Below, in pieces: positions 18,305 to 25,705 of a stretch of 64,000 nt of DNA. The notes under the pieces are model-generated. The model did not search any database. It had not been told where the DNA came from and saw nothing but the letters and a program-made list of their open reading frames with translations. Made by a program: the position numbers and the translations under genes. This DNA is from Sphingomonas glaciei. GTDB taxonomy: Bacteria; Pseudomonadota; Alphaproteobacteria; Sphingomonadales; Sphingomonadaceae. Position 1 is the first letter of the stretch. Each line of letters begins with the position of its first letter. The DNA lies in contig NZ_CP097253.1 in assembly GCF_023380025.1 (NCBI RefSeq), positions 806,001 through 870,000 on the forward strand. Direction: 5' to 3'.

Positions 18305-19063
18305 ATGATCGACCTCTGGCTCTACCCCGTCCTGACCGGCGTCGCCCTTGCCGCGGGCTTCATCGACGCCATCGCCGGCGGGGGCGGGCTGATAATGATG
18401 CCGGCGCTGCTGGTCAGCGGGGTACCACCGCTCCATGCGCTGGGCACCAACAAGCTACAGTCGATGTGCGGCACCTTTGTCGCGATGCGCAATTATGGCG
18501 CCAAGGGGCTAATCGACTGGCGGCTCAACCTGCCGACCGCGCTGATCGTCTTCGCCGGCTCGGCCAGCGGGGCGCTGCTGGTGCAATATATCGATGCGCG
18601 CACCCTTGCGCTGGTCATCCCGCTGCTGCTGCTCGCCAATGCGGTCTACATCCTGCTCAGCCCGCGGATGGGCGACGAGGATGCCCACCAGCGGTTGAGC
18701 GCGACCGGCTATGCCCCGATCGGCGGCGCGATCGGGCTGTACGACGGCTTCTTCGGGCCCGGCACCGGCAGCTTCTTCACCTCGACCCTCGTCGCGTTGC
18801 GCGGCTACGGGCTGACCCGGGCGACGGCGCTGTGCAAATATTTCAACTGGACCAGCAACGTCGCGGCGGTGCTGCTGTTCGCGGTCGGCGGCCAAGTGCT
18901 GTGGCTGCTCGGGCTCAGCATGGCGGTGGGCGCGATGGCCGGTGGCTGGCTCGGCAGCCACACCGCCATGCGCTACGGCGCGAAGCTGATCCGGCCGCTT
19001 CTAGTCACCGCCAGCGTAGCGATGACCGCGCGGCTGCTGTGGGGCTATTTCAGCGGCGGCTGA
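18305..19063 (+). CDS. TSUP (TauE/SafE) family transporter
   Basis: Inner-membrane permease of 252 residues, of the TauE/SafE (TSUP) family, whose members move sulfite, sulfoacetate or other anions. Seen: two homologous halves, each opening with the family signature: GFIDAIAGGGGLIMMPALLV-type in the first (about residues 19-38) and GLYDGFFGPGTGSFFT in the second (about 143-158), with LGTNKLQS and ALCKYFNWTSN following. About eight hydrophobic helices. ATG at 18305. Its 3' end overlaps mscL on the other strand by 19 bases. The substrate is not predictable. Confidence 0.9.
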   Translation: MIDLWLYPVLTGVALAAGFIDAIAGGGGLIMMPALLVSGVPPLHALGTNKLQSMCGTFVAMRNYGAKGLIDWRLNLPTALIVFAGSASGALLVQYIDARTLALVIPLLLLANAVYILLSPRMGDEDAHQRLSATGYAPIGGAIGLYDGFFGPGTGSFFTSTLVALRGYGLTRATALCKYFNWTSNVAAVLLFAVGGQVLWLLGLSMAVGAMAGGWLGSHTAMRYGAKLIRPLLVTASVAMTARLLWGYFSGG

Positions 19064-19473
19064 CGCAGGCTGTCGCGGATTTCGCGCAGCAGCAAAATGT
19101 CCTCGGTCGGACCGGCGGCCTCTTCCTCGCGGATCACCTTGGCCGCGGCGCGAACCAGCAGGAAGATGATGAAAGCGAGGATCAGGAAGTTGACTACCGT
19201 GGTGATGAACTGGCCGTAGCCGAGCAGCGGCACGCCTGCCTTCTTGAGCGCTTCATAGTCCGTCGGGGAACCGCTGTAGCCAGCCGGAATGTCGCCCAGG
19301 CGCACGAAATAGCTGGAGAAGTCGAGCCCGCCCGCGACCGAGCCGACCAGCGGCATGATGATGTCGTCGGTCAGGCTGGTGACGATGGTGCCGAACGCGG
19401 CTCCGATGATCACGGCGACGGCGAGGCCAAGGACATTCCCCCTGGCGATGAATGCGCGGAAATCCGTCAACAT
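19045..19473 (-). CDS. mscL: Large-conductance mechanosensitive channel MscL
   Basis: Homopentameric emergency-release channel opened by membrane tension in hypo-osmotic shock. The protein has 142 residues. Seen: N-terminal amphipathic FRAFIARGNVLGLAVAVIIGAAFGTIVTSLTDDIIMPLVG (TM1 with the gate glycines), the periplasmic loop, TM2 GQFITTVVNFLILAFIIFLLVRA and the cytoplasmic helix ending PTEDILLLREIRDSLRQ. The ATG at 19471-19473 matches the family start; the open frame continues upstream without similarity. The gene converges on the TSUP gene with a 19-base overlap of coding sequences. Confidence 0.96.
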   Translation of the reverse strand: MLTDFRAFIARGNVLGLAVAVIIGAAFGTIVTSLTDDIIMPLVGSVAGGLDFSSYFVRLGDIPAGYSGSPTDYEALKKAGVPLLGYGQFITTVVNFLILAFIIFLLVRAAAKVIREEEAAGPTEDILLLREIRDSLRQPPLK

Positions 19474-19582
19474 GGTCCTGGCCCCTTCCAGTTCAGACGT
19501 GAGCTTATGGCATTGCCGGCGGGCCTCACACCAGCCCTTTGGCCCGTGGCGCCGAACGCCCGCGCTGCCTATATGCACGGCC

Positions 19583-20317
19583 ATGCTCAGCGACGCACAG
19601 CGACGACGGCAGACGCGGATCGGCCTGGCCCTGGCCGGGGCGATCATCCTTGCCTTCGTCGCGCTGCACGTCTGGTCGGTCTTCTTCCTCGATCTGGAAG
19701 GCTGGCGCTGGGCGCTCGCGGTCCCGCTGGTGGCGGTGCTGAGCTGGCTCAGCGTCGGGCTGTTCATCATCGCCCATGACGCGATGCACGGCAGCCTCGC
19801 CCCCGGCCACAGGAGCGTGAACCTGTTCCTCGGCCGGCTGACCCTGCTGCTCTACGCCGGTTTCTGGATGGACCGCCTCACCCCCAAGCATTTCGACCAT
19901 CACAAGCATGTCGGGACCGAAGGCGATCCCGATTTCGCCGCCGCTCACCCGACCCGTTTCTGGCCGTGGTACCTGCAGTTCATGGTCCGCTATTTCGGGC
20001 TGCGCGAATTCCTGGTGCTGAGCGTCCTGGTGTGGAGCTACGTGCTGATCCTCGGCGCGCCGCTCGGCAATCTGCTGCTGTTCTGGGCGCTGCCTTCAAT
20101 CCTCTCCTCGCTGCAATTGTTCTACTTCGGCACCTTCCTGCCACACCGACATGAGGATGATCCGTTCGCCGACGAACATCGCGCGCGCAGCAACGATTAT
20201 GGCGTGGTCGCCTCGCTGCTGACCTGCTTCCACTTCGGCTATCACCGCGAGCATCACCTGAGCCCCGGCACCCCGTGGTGGGCGCTGCCCGCCAAGCGCC
20301 GCGAACTCAGCCTCTAG
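19583..20317 (+). CDS. crtW: Beta-carotene ketolase CrtW
   Basis: Membrane di-iron oxygenase adding 4-keto groups to beta-ionone rings (beta-carotene to canthaxanthin; zeaxanthin to astaxanthin). The 244-residue length is right for CrtW. Seen: histidine boxes HDAMH (65-69), HFDHHKH (103-109), PHRHEDDPFADEHRARS (about 187-203), and FHFGYHREHHLSPGTPWWALP (217-237), all closely like Brevundimonas/Paracoccus CrtW and separate from ordinary desaturases. ATG at 19583 fits the family N-terminus; the open frame begins earlier. CrtX starts nine bases after its stop. No crtB/I/Y/E is in the window, so the precursor pathway is elsewhere, fed by ispA-type prenyl supply. Confidence 0.9.
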   Translation: MLSDAQRRRQTRIGLALAGAIILAFVALHVWSVFFLDLEGWRWALAVPLVAVLSWLSVGLFIIAHDAMHGSLAPGHRSVNLFLGRLTLLLYAGFWMDRLTPKHFDHHKHVGTEGDPDFAAAHPTRFWPWYLQFMVRYFGLREFLVLSVLVWSYVLILGAPLGNLLLFWALPSILSSLQLFYFGTFLPHRHEDDPFADEHRARSNDYGVVASLLTCFHFGYHREHHLSPGTPWWALPAKRRELSL

Positions 20318-20326
20318 CCTCCTCGC

Positions 20327-21550
20327 TTGGCGCGGATCGCCTTCATCTGCCCGCCTTTCGCGGCGCATCTGGCGAGCTTTGCCGCGCTGGGCGAGGCGCT
20401 GCGAGCACGCGGGCACGAGCCCTTCTTCCTGCTCAATGCCGGCGCGCCCGGCACGACCGGCGACATCCCGCTCCACCACGTTTCCGCCCGTGCAGGCGAT
20501 CCCGCGGTTGGGCGGGTGCTTGCCGCTGCGGAGAAGCCCGGCGGGCTGGTCGCGACGCTGCGCACCATCGCCGACAGCGCGGCGCTGACCGAGCAGCTGT
20601 GCGCTGGCGGGCGCGAGCGGCTGAAGGCGCTCGGGGCCGAGGCGATCGTCGGCGATCAGATCGAGCCCGCTGGTTTTCTCCTTGCGAGGGCGCTCGGCCT
20701 GCCGTTTGTCGGCCTGGCCTGCGCCGTCCCGATCGACCCGGCACCGGGCGTTCCCCTGCCCTTCCTCGACTGGCCCTATGAGCCGGACGCCCACGGCAAG
20801 CTGCGGCGGACCCGGAGCATCGCCGATGTGCTCAGCCGCCGGCAAAACCAGGTGATCGCCGGCTGGGCCGAGCGCTTCGGGATCGAGCCGGTCGCCAGCC
20901 TGCAGGACTGCCTCGGTCCCGTGCAGGTCGCGCAGATGGTGCCCGAAGTGGACCTGCCGCGCCCACGGCCCCTGCCCTTCGTCCCGGTCGGCCCGCTGCG
21001 ACGGGCGGCGGAATTGGCGAACGCGCCGCTTCCCTTCGCCAGGCCCGACAAGCCGCTGGTGTTCGCCACCATGGGCACCTTGCTCGGCGGCGATCTCAAG
21101 CTGTGGCGCGCGCTTGCCAAGGCCTGCCGCGAGGCGGGAACCGCGCTGGTGCTGGCTCATGGCGGGCGGCTGGGCGACGCCGACGCGGCAGGGCTTGCGG
21201 TCCACCATGCCGCCGCCTTCCTGCCCTATCGCGCCGTCATGCGGCACGCCGCGCTGGTCATCACCCATGGCGGCAGCAACACGGTGCTCGATGCGCTCGC
21301 CTGCGGGGTGCCGCTGCTGGTACGACCGGTCGGCTTCGACCAGCCCGGCAACCTTGCCCGGGTGCGGCACCACCGGCTGGGCGAGGAACTGGCAGGCCTG
21401 CGCCGGCCCGGTGCACTGGCCGCACAGATCAGGCGGGTGGTGGGCGACGAGACGATGCACGCCCGCTGCCGCGAGGTCGCCTCGGCCCTCGCCAGGGCGG
21501 GCGGTGCCGAGCGTGCGGCAGAAATCGTCGAGGGCGCGCTGCGTCCCTGA
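20327..21550 (+). CDS. crtX: Carotenoid (zeaxanthin-type) glucosyltransferase CrtX-like
   Basis: A 407-residue GT1-family UDP-glycosyltransferase resembling CrtX, which glycosylates hydroxylated carotenoids. Seen: N-terminal acceptor domain starting MARIAFICPPFAAHLASFAALGEAL-type sequence, a central GTLLGGDLKLWRAL donor-binding loop, and the UGT signature HGGSNTVLDALACGVPLL near residues 313-330 with PVGFDQPGN after it. The start is TTG at 20327, nine bases after the crtW stop, with no clear Shine-Dalgarno, suggesting coupled translation. Identity as CrtX rather than another UGT rests on this partnership. The pair could yield glycosylated keto-carotenoids such as astaxanthin glycosides (inference). 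Confidence 0.8.
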   Translation: MARIAFICPPFAAHLASFAALGEALRARGHEPFFLLNAGAPGTTGDIPLHHVSARAGDPAVGRVLAAAEKPGGLVATLRTIADSAALTEQLCAGGRERLKALGAEAIVGDQIEPAGFLLARALGLPFVGLACAVPIDPAPGVPLPFLDWPYEPDAHGKLRRTRSIADVLSRRQNQVIAGWAERFGIEPVASLQDCLGPVQVAQMVPEVDLPRPRPLPFVPVGPLRRAAELANAPLPFARPDKPLVFATMGTLLGGDLKLWRALAKACREAGTALVLAHGGRLGDADAAGLAVHHAAAFLPYRAVMRHAALVITHGGSNTVLDALACGVPLLVRPVGFDQPGNLARVRHHRLGEELAGLRRPGALAAQIRRVVGDETMHARCREVASALARAGGAERAAEIVEGALRP

Positions 21551-21553
21551 GGC

Positions 21554-22585
21554 TCACCCCTGCGGCAGGAGCAGGCTCGAATCCCCATAGCTGTAGAAAC
21601 GGTACCCGCTCGCGATCGCATGGCCGTAGGCGCGCTGCATGGTGTCGAGCCCCATCAACGCGCTGACCAGCATGAATAGGGTCGATTTGGGCAGATGGAA
21701 ATTGGTCATCAGCCCGCCGACCGCCTTCCAACGATAGCCGGGCGTGATGAAGATGGCGGTGTCGCCTTCGAACGGACGGATGGCGCCATCCTCCCCCGCC
21801 GCGCTTTCCAGCAGCCGCAAGACGGTGGTCCCGACCGCGATGATCCGCCCCCCAGCGGCGCGGGCCGCATTGAGGCGGTCGGCGGTGGCGGCATCGATCT
21901 GGCCCCATTCGGCATGCATCCGGTGCTCGGCGGTGTCCTCCGCCTTGACCGGCAGGAAGGTGCCCGCCCCGACATGCAGCGTCAGCGTCTCGCGGGCTAT
22001 TCCCGCCACATCGAGCGCGGCGAGCAGGCGCGAGGTGAAGTGGAGCGAGGCAGTCGGCGCCGCCACCGCCCCCTCACGCGCCGCGAACATCGTTTGGTAA
22101 TCCTGCGCATCGGCCTCATCGATCGGCCGCTTCGACGCGATGTAGGGCGGCAGCGGCATGGTCCCGGCGCGGGTCAGTAGCAGCTCGACCGGCTCCTCGC
22201 CGCCGAAGCGGAGCAGCAGTGCGCCGTCGCTGCTCTTCTCCTCGCACACCGCCTCGACCCCGCCGCCGAACTGCACCGTATCGCCGACCCGCACCCTCCG
22301 GGCGTTGCGAACGAACGCCCACCAGGCCCGCAGATCGTGGCGCTTGTGCAGCGTCGCGCCAATGCTCGCCTCTCCGCGCCGGCCCTCGAGCTGCGCGGGA
22401 ATGACCTTTGTGTCGTTGAAGACGAGGACATCGCCGCGCCGGAGCAGGTCGGGCAGGTCGCGGACGGAACGATCTTCCATCCGCTGGCCCTTGACCAGCA
22501 GCATCCGCGCAGCATCGCGTGGCCGCGCCGGGCGTAGCGCGATATTTTCCTCGGGAAGGACGAAGTCGAACAGGTCCACTTTCAT
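21554..22585 (-). CDS. queA: S-adenosylmethionine:tRNA ribosyltransferase-isomerase QueA
   Basis: Transfers the ribosyl part of SAM to preQ1-tRNA to make epoxyqueuosine, the step following Tgt. The protein has 343 residues. Seen: N-terminal [18 protein letters not shown] and [10 protein letters not shown], the conserved [13 protein letters not shown] near residue 52, APTASLHFT near 175, [13 protein letters not shown] near 200 and [19 protein letters not shown] near 295; all are hallmark QueA segments. It follows the peptidylprolyl isomerase by 45 bases on the minus strand and ends four bases from the crtX stop on the other strand. Start ATG at 22583-22585. Confidence 0.97.
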   Translation of the reverse strand: MKVDLFDFVLPEENIALRPARPRDAARMLLVKGQRMEDRSVRDLPDLLRRGDVLVFNDTKVIPAQLEGRRGEASIGATLHKRHDLRAWWAFVRNARRVRVGDTVQFGGGVEAVCEEKSSDGALLLRFGGEEPVELLLTRAGTMPLPPYIASKRPIDEADAQDYQTMFAAREGAVAAPTASLHFTSRLLAALDVAGIARETLTLHVGAGTFLPVKAEDTAEHRMHAEWGQIDAATADRLNAARAAGGRIIAVGTTVLRLLESAAGEDGAIRPFEGDTAIFITPGYRWKAVGGLMTNFHLPKSTLFMLVSALMGLDTMQRAYGHAIASGYRFYSYGDSSLLLPQG

Positions 22586-22630
22586 GGCCCCGCCCCTATC
22601 GCGCGGCTTCCCCGCGGGGAAGCCGGCGGA

Positions 22631-23203
22631 CTAGCCGCCCAGCGTGGCGCGGACGATGCGGGTCGGCTCGGCCGGCGGCTCGCCCGGCGCGATTTGGTCG
22701 ACGAAGTTCATGCCGGAAATCACCCGCCCGAACACGGTGTACTTCCCGTCGAGCGAGATGCGCGGCACGAACATGATGTAGAACTGGCTGTTGGCGCTGT
22801 CCGGGCTGGCCGCGCGGGCGGCCGACACGGTGCCACGCAGGTGCGGCAGCGAATTGAACTCGGCCTTGACGTCGGGCAGCGGGCTGCCGCCGGTGCCATC
22901 GCCCTTGGGATCGCCGCCCTGCGCCATGAAGCCGGGGATTACGCGGTGAAACAGCAGGCCGTTGTAGAAACCCTGCCGGGTCAGCGTCTTGATCCGCTCT
23001 ACCGCCTGCGGCGCGGCGTCGGGGCGCAGTTGGACTACCACTGTGCCGCCGCTGGACAGCTCGATCGTCCAGCGGTTCGACAGGTCGGCGGCGACGGCGG
23101 CCGGGGCGTTGATCGGCAGCGGCGCGGGGGTGGCGGCGGGCGCCTGGGCCAGTGCCGGCGCGGACAGCAGAGCGAGCAGCGGCAACGCGAAAGTAAGCTT
23201 CAT
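22631..23203 (-). CDS. Exported cyclophilin-type peptidylprolyl isomerase
   Basis: Periplasmic proline cis-trans isomerase of 190 residues. Seen: signal peptide MKLTFALPLLALLSAPALAQA, a Pro/Ala-rich linker to about residue 40, then the cyclophilin fold with the catalytic FHRVIPGFMAQGGDP (Arg in FHRV) near residue 105, NSQFYIMF (Gln and Phe of the active site) near 146 and KYTVFGRVISGM. The start codon overlaps the coaD stop (ATGA, 23200-23203). It likely assists folding of envelope proteins. It is part of the tightly spaced run xseB-ispA-coaD-ppi-queA. Confidence 0.93.
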   Translation of the reverse strand: MKLTFALPLLALLSAPALAQAPAATPAPLPINAPAAVAADLSNRWTIELSSGGTVVVQLRPDAAPQAVERIKTLTRQGFYNGLLFHRVIPGFMAQGGDPKGDGTGGSPLPDVKAEFNSLPHLRGTVSAARAASPDSANSQFYIMFVPRISLDGKYTVFGRVISGMNFVDQIAPGEPPAEPTRIVRATLGG

Positions 23204-23694
23204 TTCTTCCCCTTGTGCCCGATCCGGGCAGCCACGTCGGCGGCCACGGCAGGCGTGACGAACTTGTTGATATCGCCGCCATAACGCGCGATTTCTTTCA
23301 CCAGCCTTGACGCAATCGGCTGAAGCGACACGTCGGCCATCAGGAAGACCGTCTCGATCCGGTCATTGAGCTGCTGGTTCATGCCGGCCATCTGATATTC
23401 GTATTCGAAGTCGGCGACGGCGCGCAGGCCGCGCAGGATCATCGCCGCGCCCTGGCTTTCGGCAAAGTCCATCAGCAGGCTGTCGAACTGGGTGACCGAG
23501 ACGTGTGGCAACTCAGCCACCTCCCGCTCGACCATCGCGATCCGCTCCTCGACCGTGAACATCGGCTGCTTGGACGGATTGGTCGTGACCCCGATCACCA
23601 ATTTGTCGCACATCCGCGCCCCGCGCTGAATGATGTCGAGGTGGCCAAGCGTGATCGGGTCGAAGGTCCCCGGATAGACGGCGGTGCGGCTCAC
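23200..23694 (-). CDS. coaD: Phosphopantetheine adenylyltransferase CoaD
   Basis: Joins ATP and 4'-phosphopantetheine to dephospho-CoA, the penultimate step of CoA synthesis. The protein has 164 residues. Seen: nucleotidyltransferase motif YPGTFDPITLGHLDII with His18 of the T/HxGH site, ILRGLRAVADFEYEYQMA near residue 88, and the C-terminal SLQPIASRLVKEIARYGGD, a variant of the usual ISSSLVKE with Pro-Ile for Ser-Ser. Overlaps its neighbours on both sides by four bases (ATGA), so it is translated from the ispA/ppi message. Confidence 0.96.
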   Translation of the reverse strand: MSRTAVYPGTFDPITLGHLDIIQRGARMCDKLVIGVTTNPSKQPMFTVEERIAMVEREVAELPHVSVTQFDSLLMDFAESQGAAMILRGLRAVADFEYEYQMAGMNQQLNDRIETVFLMADVSLQPIASRLVKEIARYGGDINKFVTPAVAADVAARIGHKGKK

Positions 23695-24599
23695 CGGTCG
23701 CGCTCCACCGCATAGCGGGCGATGGCGCGGAGGAGTTCGGCTTCCTCGCCGTGACCGTGGAGATGCTCGATCGCCTGGGTCACCAGCATATCGGCCTGGA
23801 GCCGAGCCCGCTCGGGTCCGAGCAGCGACACGAAGGTCGCCTTTCCGGCGTCGGCATCCTTGTGGAGCTTCTTGCCCGCGGCGCTTTCGTCACCCTCGTG
23901 GTCGAGCAGGTCGTCGGCGATCTGGAACGCAAGCCCGACGTTGCGGGCATAGCCACGGTACGGCGCCCGCCCGTCCTCGGCGACGCGGCCCATGATGACC
24001 GCCGCCTCCACCGCATATTCGATCAGGGCTCCGGTCTTGAGCTGCTGCAACCGGGTGATCGCGGCCAGGTCGAGGAACTCGCCCTCGGCGGCAAGGTCCA
24101 TCGCCTGGCCCCCGCCCATTCCGTCGAGACCCGAGGCCTTGGCCAGCTCGACCACCAGTTCGGAGCGGACGAAAGGGTCCTCGTGCGTCGCTTCGTCGGC
24201 GAGCAGTTCGAAGGCCAGCGCGTGGAAGCAATCACCGGCGAGCACCGCGGTCGCCTCGTCATACGCCTTGTGCACGGTCGGCTTGCCGCGGCGCAGGTCG
24301 TCGTCATCCATGCAGGGAAGGTCGTCGTGGATCAGGCTGTAGACGTGGATCGCCTCGATCGCCGATCCGGCCCGAAGCGCGCGATCTTCGTCGATCCCGA
24401 ACAGCCGCGCGGCAGCCACCGTCAGCAGCGGGCGGAGCCTTTTGCCGCCGCCGATCCCGGCATGGCGCATCGCCTGGCACAAGCGGTCGCGGCCGTCGCA
24501 GCGGTCGGCCAGCGCGTCCTCGAACAGGCGATCGACTCCGGCAGCAATCCGGCGTGCTTCGCCGAGCAGGTCGGTCTCCTCGGCCACGACGTGCATCAT
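23691..24599 (-). CDS. ispA: Farnesyl diphosphate synthase (IspA-type polyprenyl synthetase)
   Basis: Condenses DMAPP/GPP with IPP to farnesyl diphosphate, precursor of quinones, undecaprenyl phosphate and, through GGPP, carotenoids. The protein has 302 residues. Seen: the first aspartate-rich motif DDLPCMDDDD near residues 92-101, preceded by GKRLRPLL, GGQAMDL near 168, KTGALI near 193, and the second motif FQIADDLLDHEGD near 230. The start is the first ATG of ATGATG at 24594-24599, which overlaps the xseB TGA. The order xseB-ispA is common in proteobacteria; no dxs follows here. Confidence 0.94.
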   Translation of the reverse strand: MMHVVAEETDLLGEARRIAAGVDRLFEDALADRCDGRDRLCQAMRHAGIGGGKRLRPLLTVAAARLFGIDEDRALRAGSAIEAIHVYSLIHDDLPCMDDDDLRRGKPTVHKAYDEATAVLAGDCFHALAFELLADEATHEDPFVRSELVVELAKASGLDGMGGGQAMDLAAEGEFLDLAAITRLQQLKTGALIEYAVEAAVIMGRVAEDGRAPYRGYARNVGLAFQIADDLLDHEGDESAAGKKLHKDADAGKATFVSLLGPERARLQADMLVTQAIEHLHGHGEEAELLRAIARYAVERDR

Positions 24600-24835
24600 T
24601 GCGCCTCGAACGGGCGGGTGCCGGCGGGCTGACCGTCGGGCCCCAGCGCGATCGCGTCGATCCGCGCCTGGGCGGACTTCAGCCGCTCCTCGCACAAGCG
24701 CTTCAGCCGGTCGCCTTCCTGATAGAGGTCGATCGACTGGTCGAGCGGCGCCTCGCCGCGTTCGAGCAGGCGGACGATGTCCTCGAGCCGCGCCAGGGCG
24801 GCTTCGAACGACAGGGTTTCGGGGGTGCTTGCCAT
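24596..24835 (-). CDS. xseB: Exodeoxyribonuclease VII small subunit XseB
   Basis: Small subunit of exonuclease VII, which degrades single-stranded DNA together with XseA. The protein has 79 residues, the usual size. Seen: the core LSFEAALARLEDIVRLLERGEAPLDQSI and DLYQEGDRLKRLCEERLKSAQARID, an almost complete match to the family. Start ATG at 24833-24835 follows the family; the frame is open to 24880. It ends in an overlap with ispA. XseA is not in the window. Confidence 0.95.
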   Translation of the reverse strand: MASTPETLSFEAALARLEDIVRLLERGEAPLDQSIDLYQEGDRLKRLCEERLKSAQARIDAIALGPDGQPAGTRPFEAQ

Positions 24836-24883
24836 GAGGGAGGGATTAGCTTGCCCCTCCCCAGAAGCAAGCCGAAGCATCCC

Positions 24884-25609
24884 TTACTTGCGGAATGGAT
24901 CCGCGATGCCGGGTACGATCTCGCCCGGCGCCAGGCCACGCTCGTCGCGCTGGGCGTCGAGGGCGGCGGCTTCGGCGTCGCGGACATGCTGCTCGCGCTC
25001 GGCGCGGAGCTGTTCGATCAGGCTGGCGCGGTCGGTGTCGAGACGGCCGTCGTCGACATGCTCGATCCCGGCTGCCTTCTGCGCCTTGGCGACCGCCGCA
25101 TCCAGTTCGCGCTGCGAGGTCAGGCCTAGGGTGACCGGATCCTTGGGCTGGATGTTGGCGATGTTCCAGTGGCTGCGGTCGCGGATTGCCGCGATCGTGG
25201 TGCGGGTGGTGCCGATCAACTTGCCGATCATCCCGTCCGACACTTCCGGATGGTTCTTGATGATCCAGGCGATTCCGTCGGGCTTGTCCTGGCGTTTCGA
25301 CACCGGGGTGTAGCGCGGGCCCTTGGTGCGGGTGACCTGCTCGGGCGCCTTGAACATCTTGAGGCTGTAGTTGGGATCAGCCTGGCCGCGCTCGATTTCC
25401 TCGTGCGTCAGCTCGCCCGAACGGAGCGGATCGCGCCCGGTCAGCTTGGTCGCCGCGGTGTCGTCGGCGATCGCCTGCACCTCGAGGATGTGGAGGCCGC
25501 AGAATTCGGCGATCTGCTCAAAGGTCAGGCTGCTGTTGTCGACCAGCCAGGCGGCAGTCGCATGCGGCATGAGCGGGGTTGCCTGGGTTGCCTGCGGGGC
25601 TTGGGCCAT
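24884..25609 (-). CDS. trcR: Cell-cycle transcriptional regulator TrcR (DUF1013)
   Basis: A 241-residue DUF1013 protein; the family was named TrcR, an alphaproteobacterial transcription-associated regulator linked to the cell cycle. Seen: MPHATAAWLVDNSSLTFEQIAEFC near residues 14-37, a helix-turn-helix-like LHILEVQAIADD, the block TRTKGPRYTPVSKRQDKPDGI, and HPEVSDGMIGKLIGTTRTTIAAIRDRSHWN (about 120-150), which looks like a second HTH, then a charged C-terminal helix. The ATG at 25607-25609 matches the family start. It lies 48 bases upstream of xseB on the same strand. Confidence 0.88.
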   Translation of the reverse strand: MAQAPQATQATPLMPHATAAWLVDNSSLTFEQIAEFCGLHILEVQAIADDTAATKLTGRDPLRSGELTHEEIERGQADPNYSLKMFKAPEQVTRTKGPRYTPVSKRQDKPDGIAWIIKNHPEVSDGMIGKLIGTTRTTIAAIRDRSHWNIANIQPKDPVTLGLTSQRELDAAVAKAQKAAGIEHVDDGRLDTDRASLIEQLRAEREQHVRDAEAAALDAQRDERGLAPGEIVPGIADPFRK

Positions 25610-25626
25610 GACTCGTCTCCGGACAC

Positions 25627-25655
25627 AAAAAGGGCCGCCCCGATGAGGAGCGGCC
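25627..25655 (-). terminator. Intrinsic terminator after the membrane protein gene
   Basis: On the minus strand GGCCGC (25650-25655) pairs with GCGGCC (25633-25638) around a CTC-rich loop and is followed by a TTTTTGTG run (complement of the A-run at 25627-25631). It sits between the gene ending at 25706 and trcR, so it separates their transcripts. Confidence 0.75.
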
Positions 25656-25705
25656 GCGTATGGTCTCTTCATAGAACGATCGCGCCGCGTCGGCAAGATC
25701 GCCGA

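Noticed and set aside
18190..19779. Plus-strand frame of 529 residues over the TSUP and mscL genes
   Set aside because: Out-of-frame shadow of the TSUP gene that then runs antisense to mscL; Arg/Ala rich with no motif.
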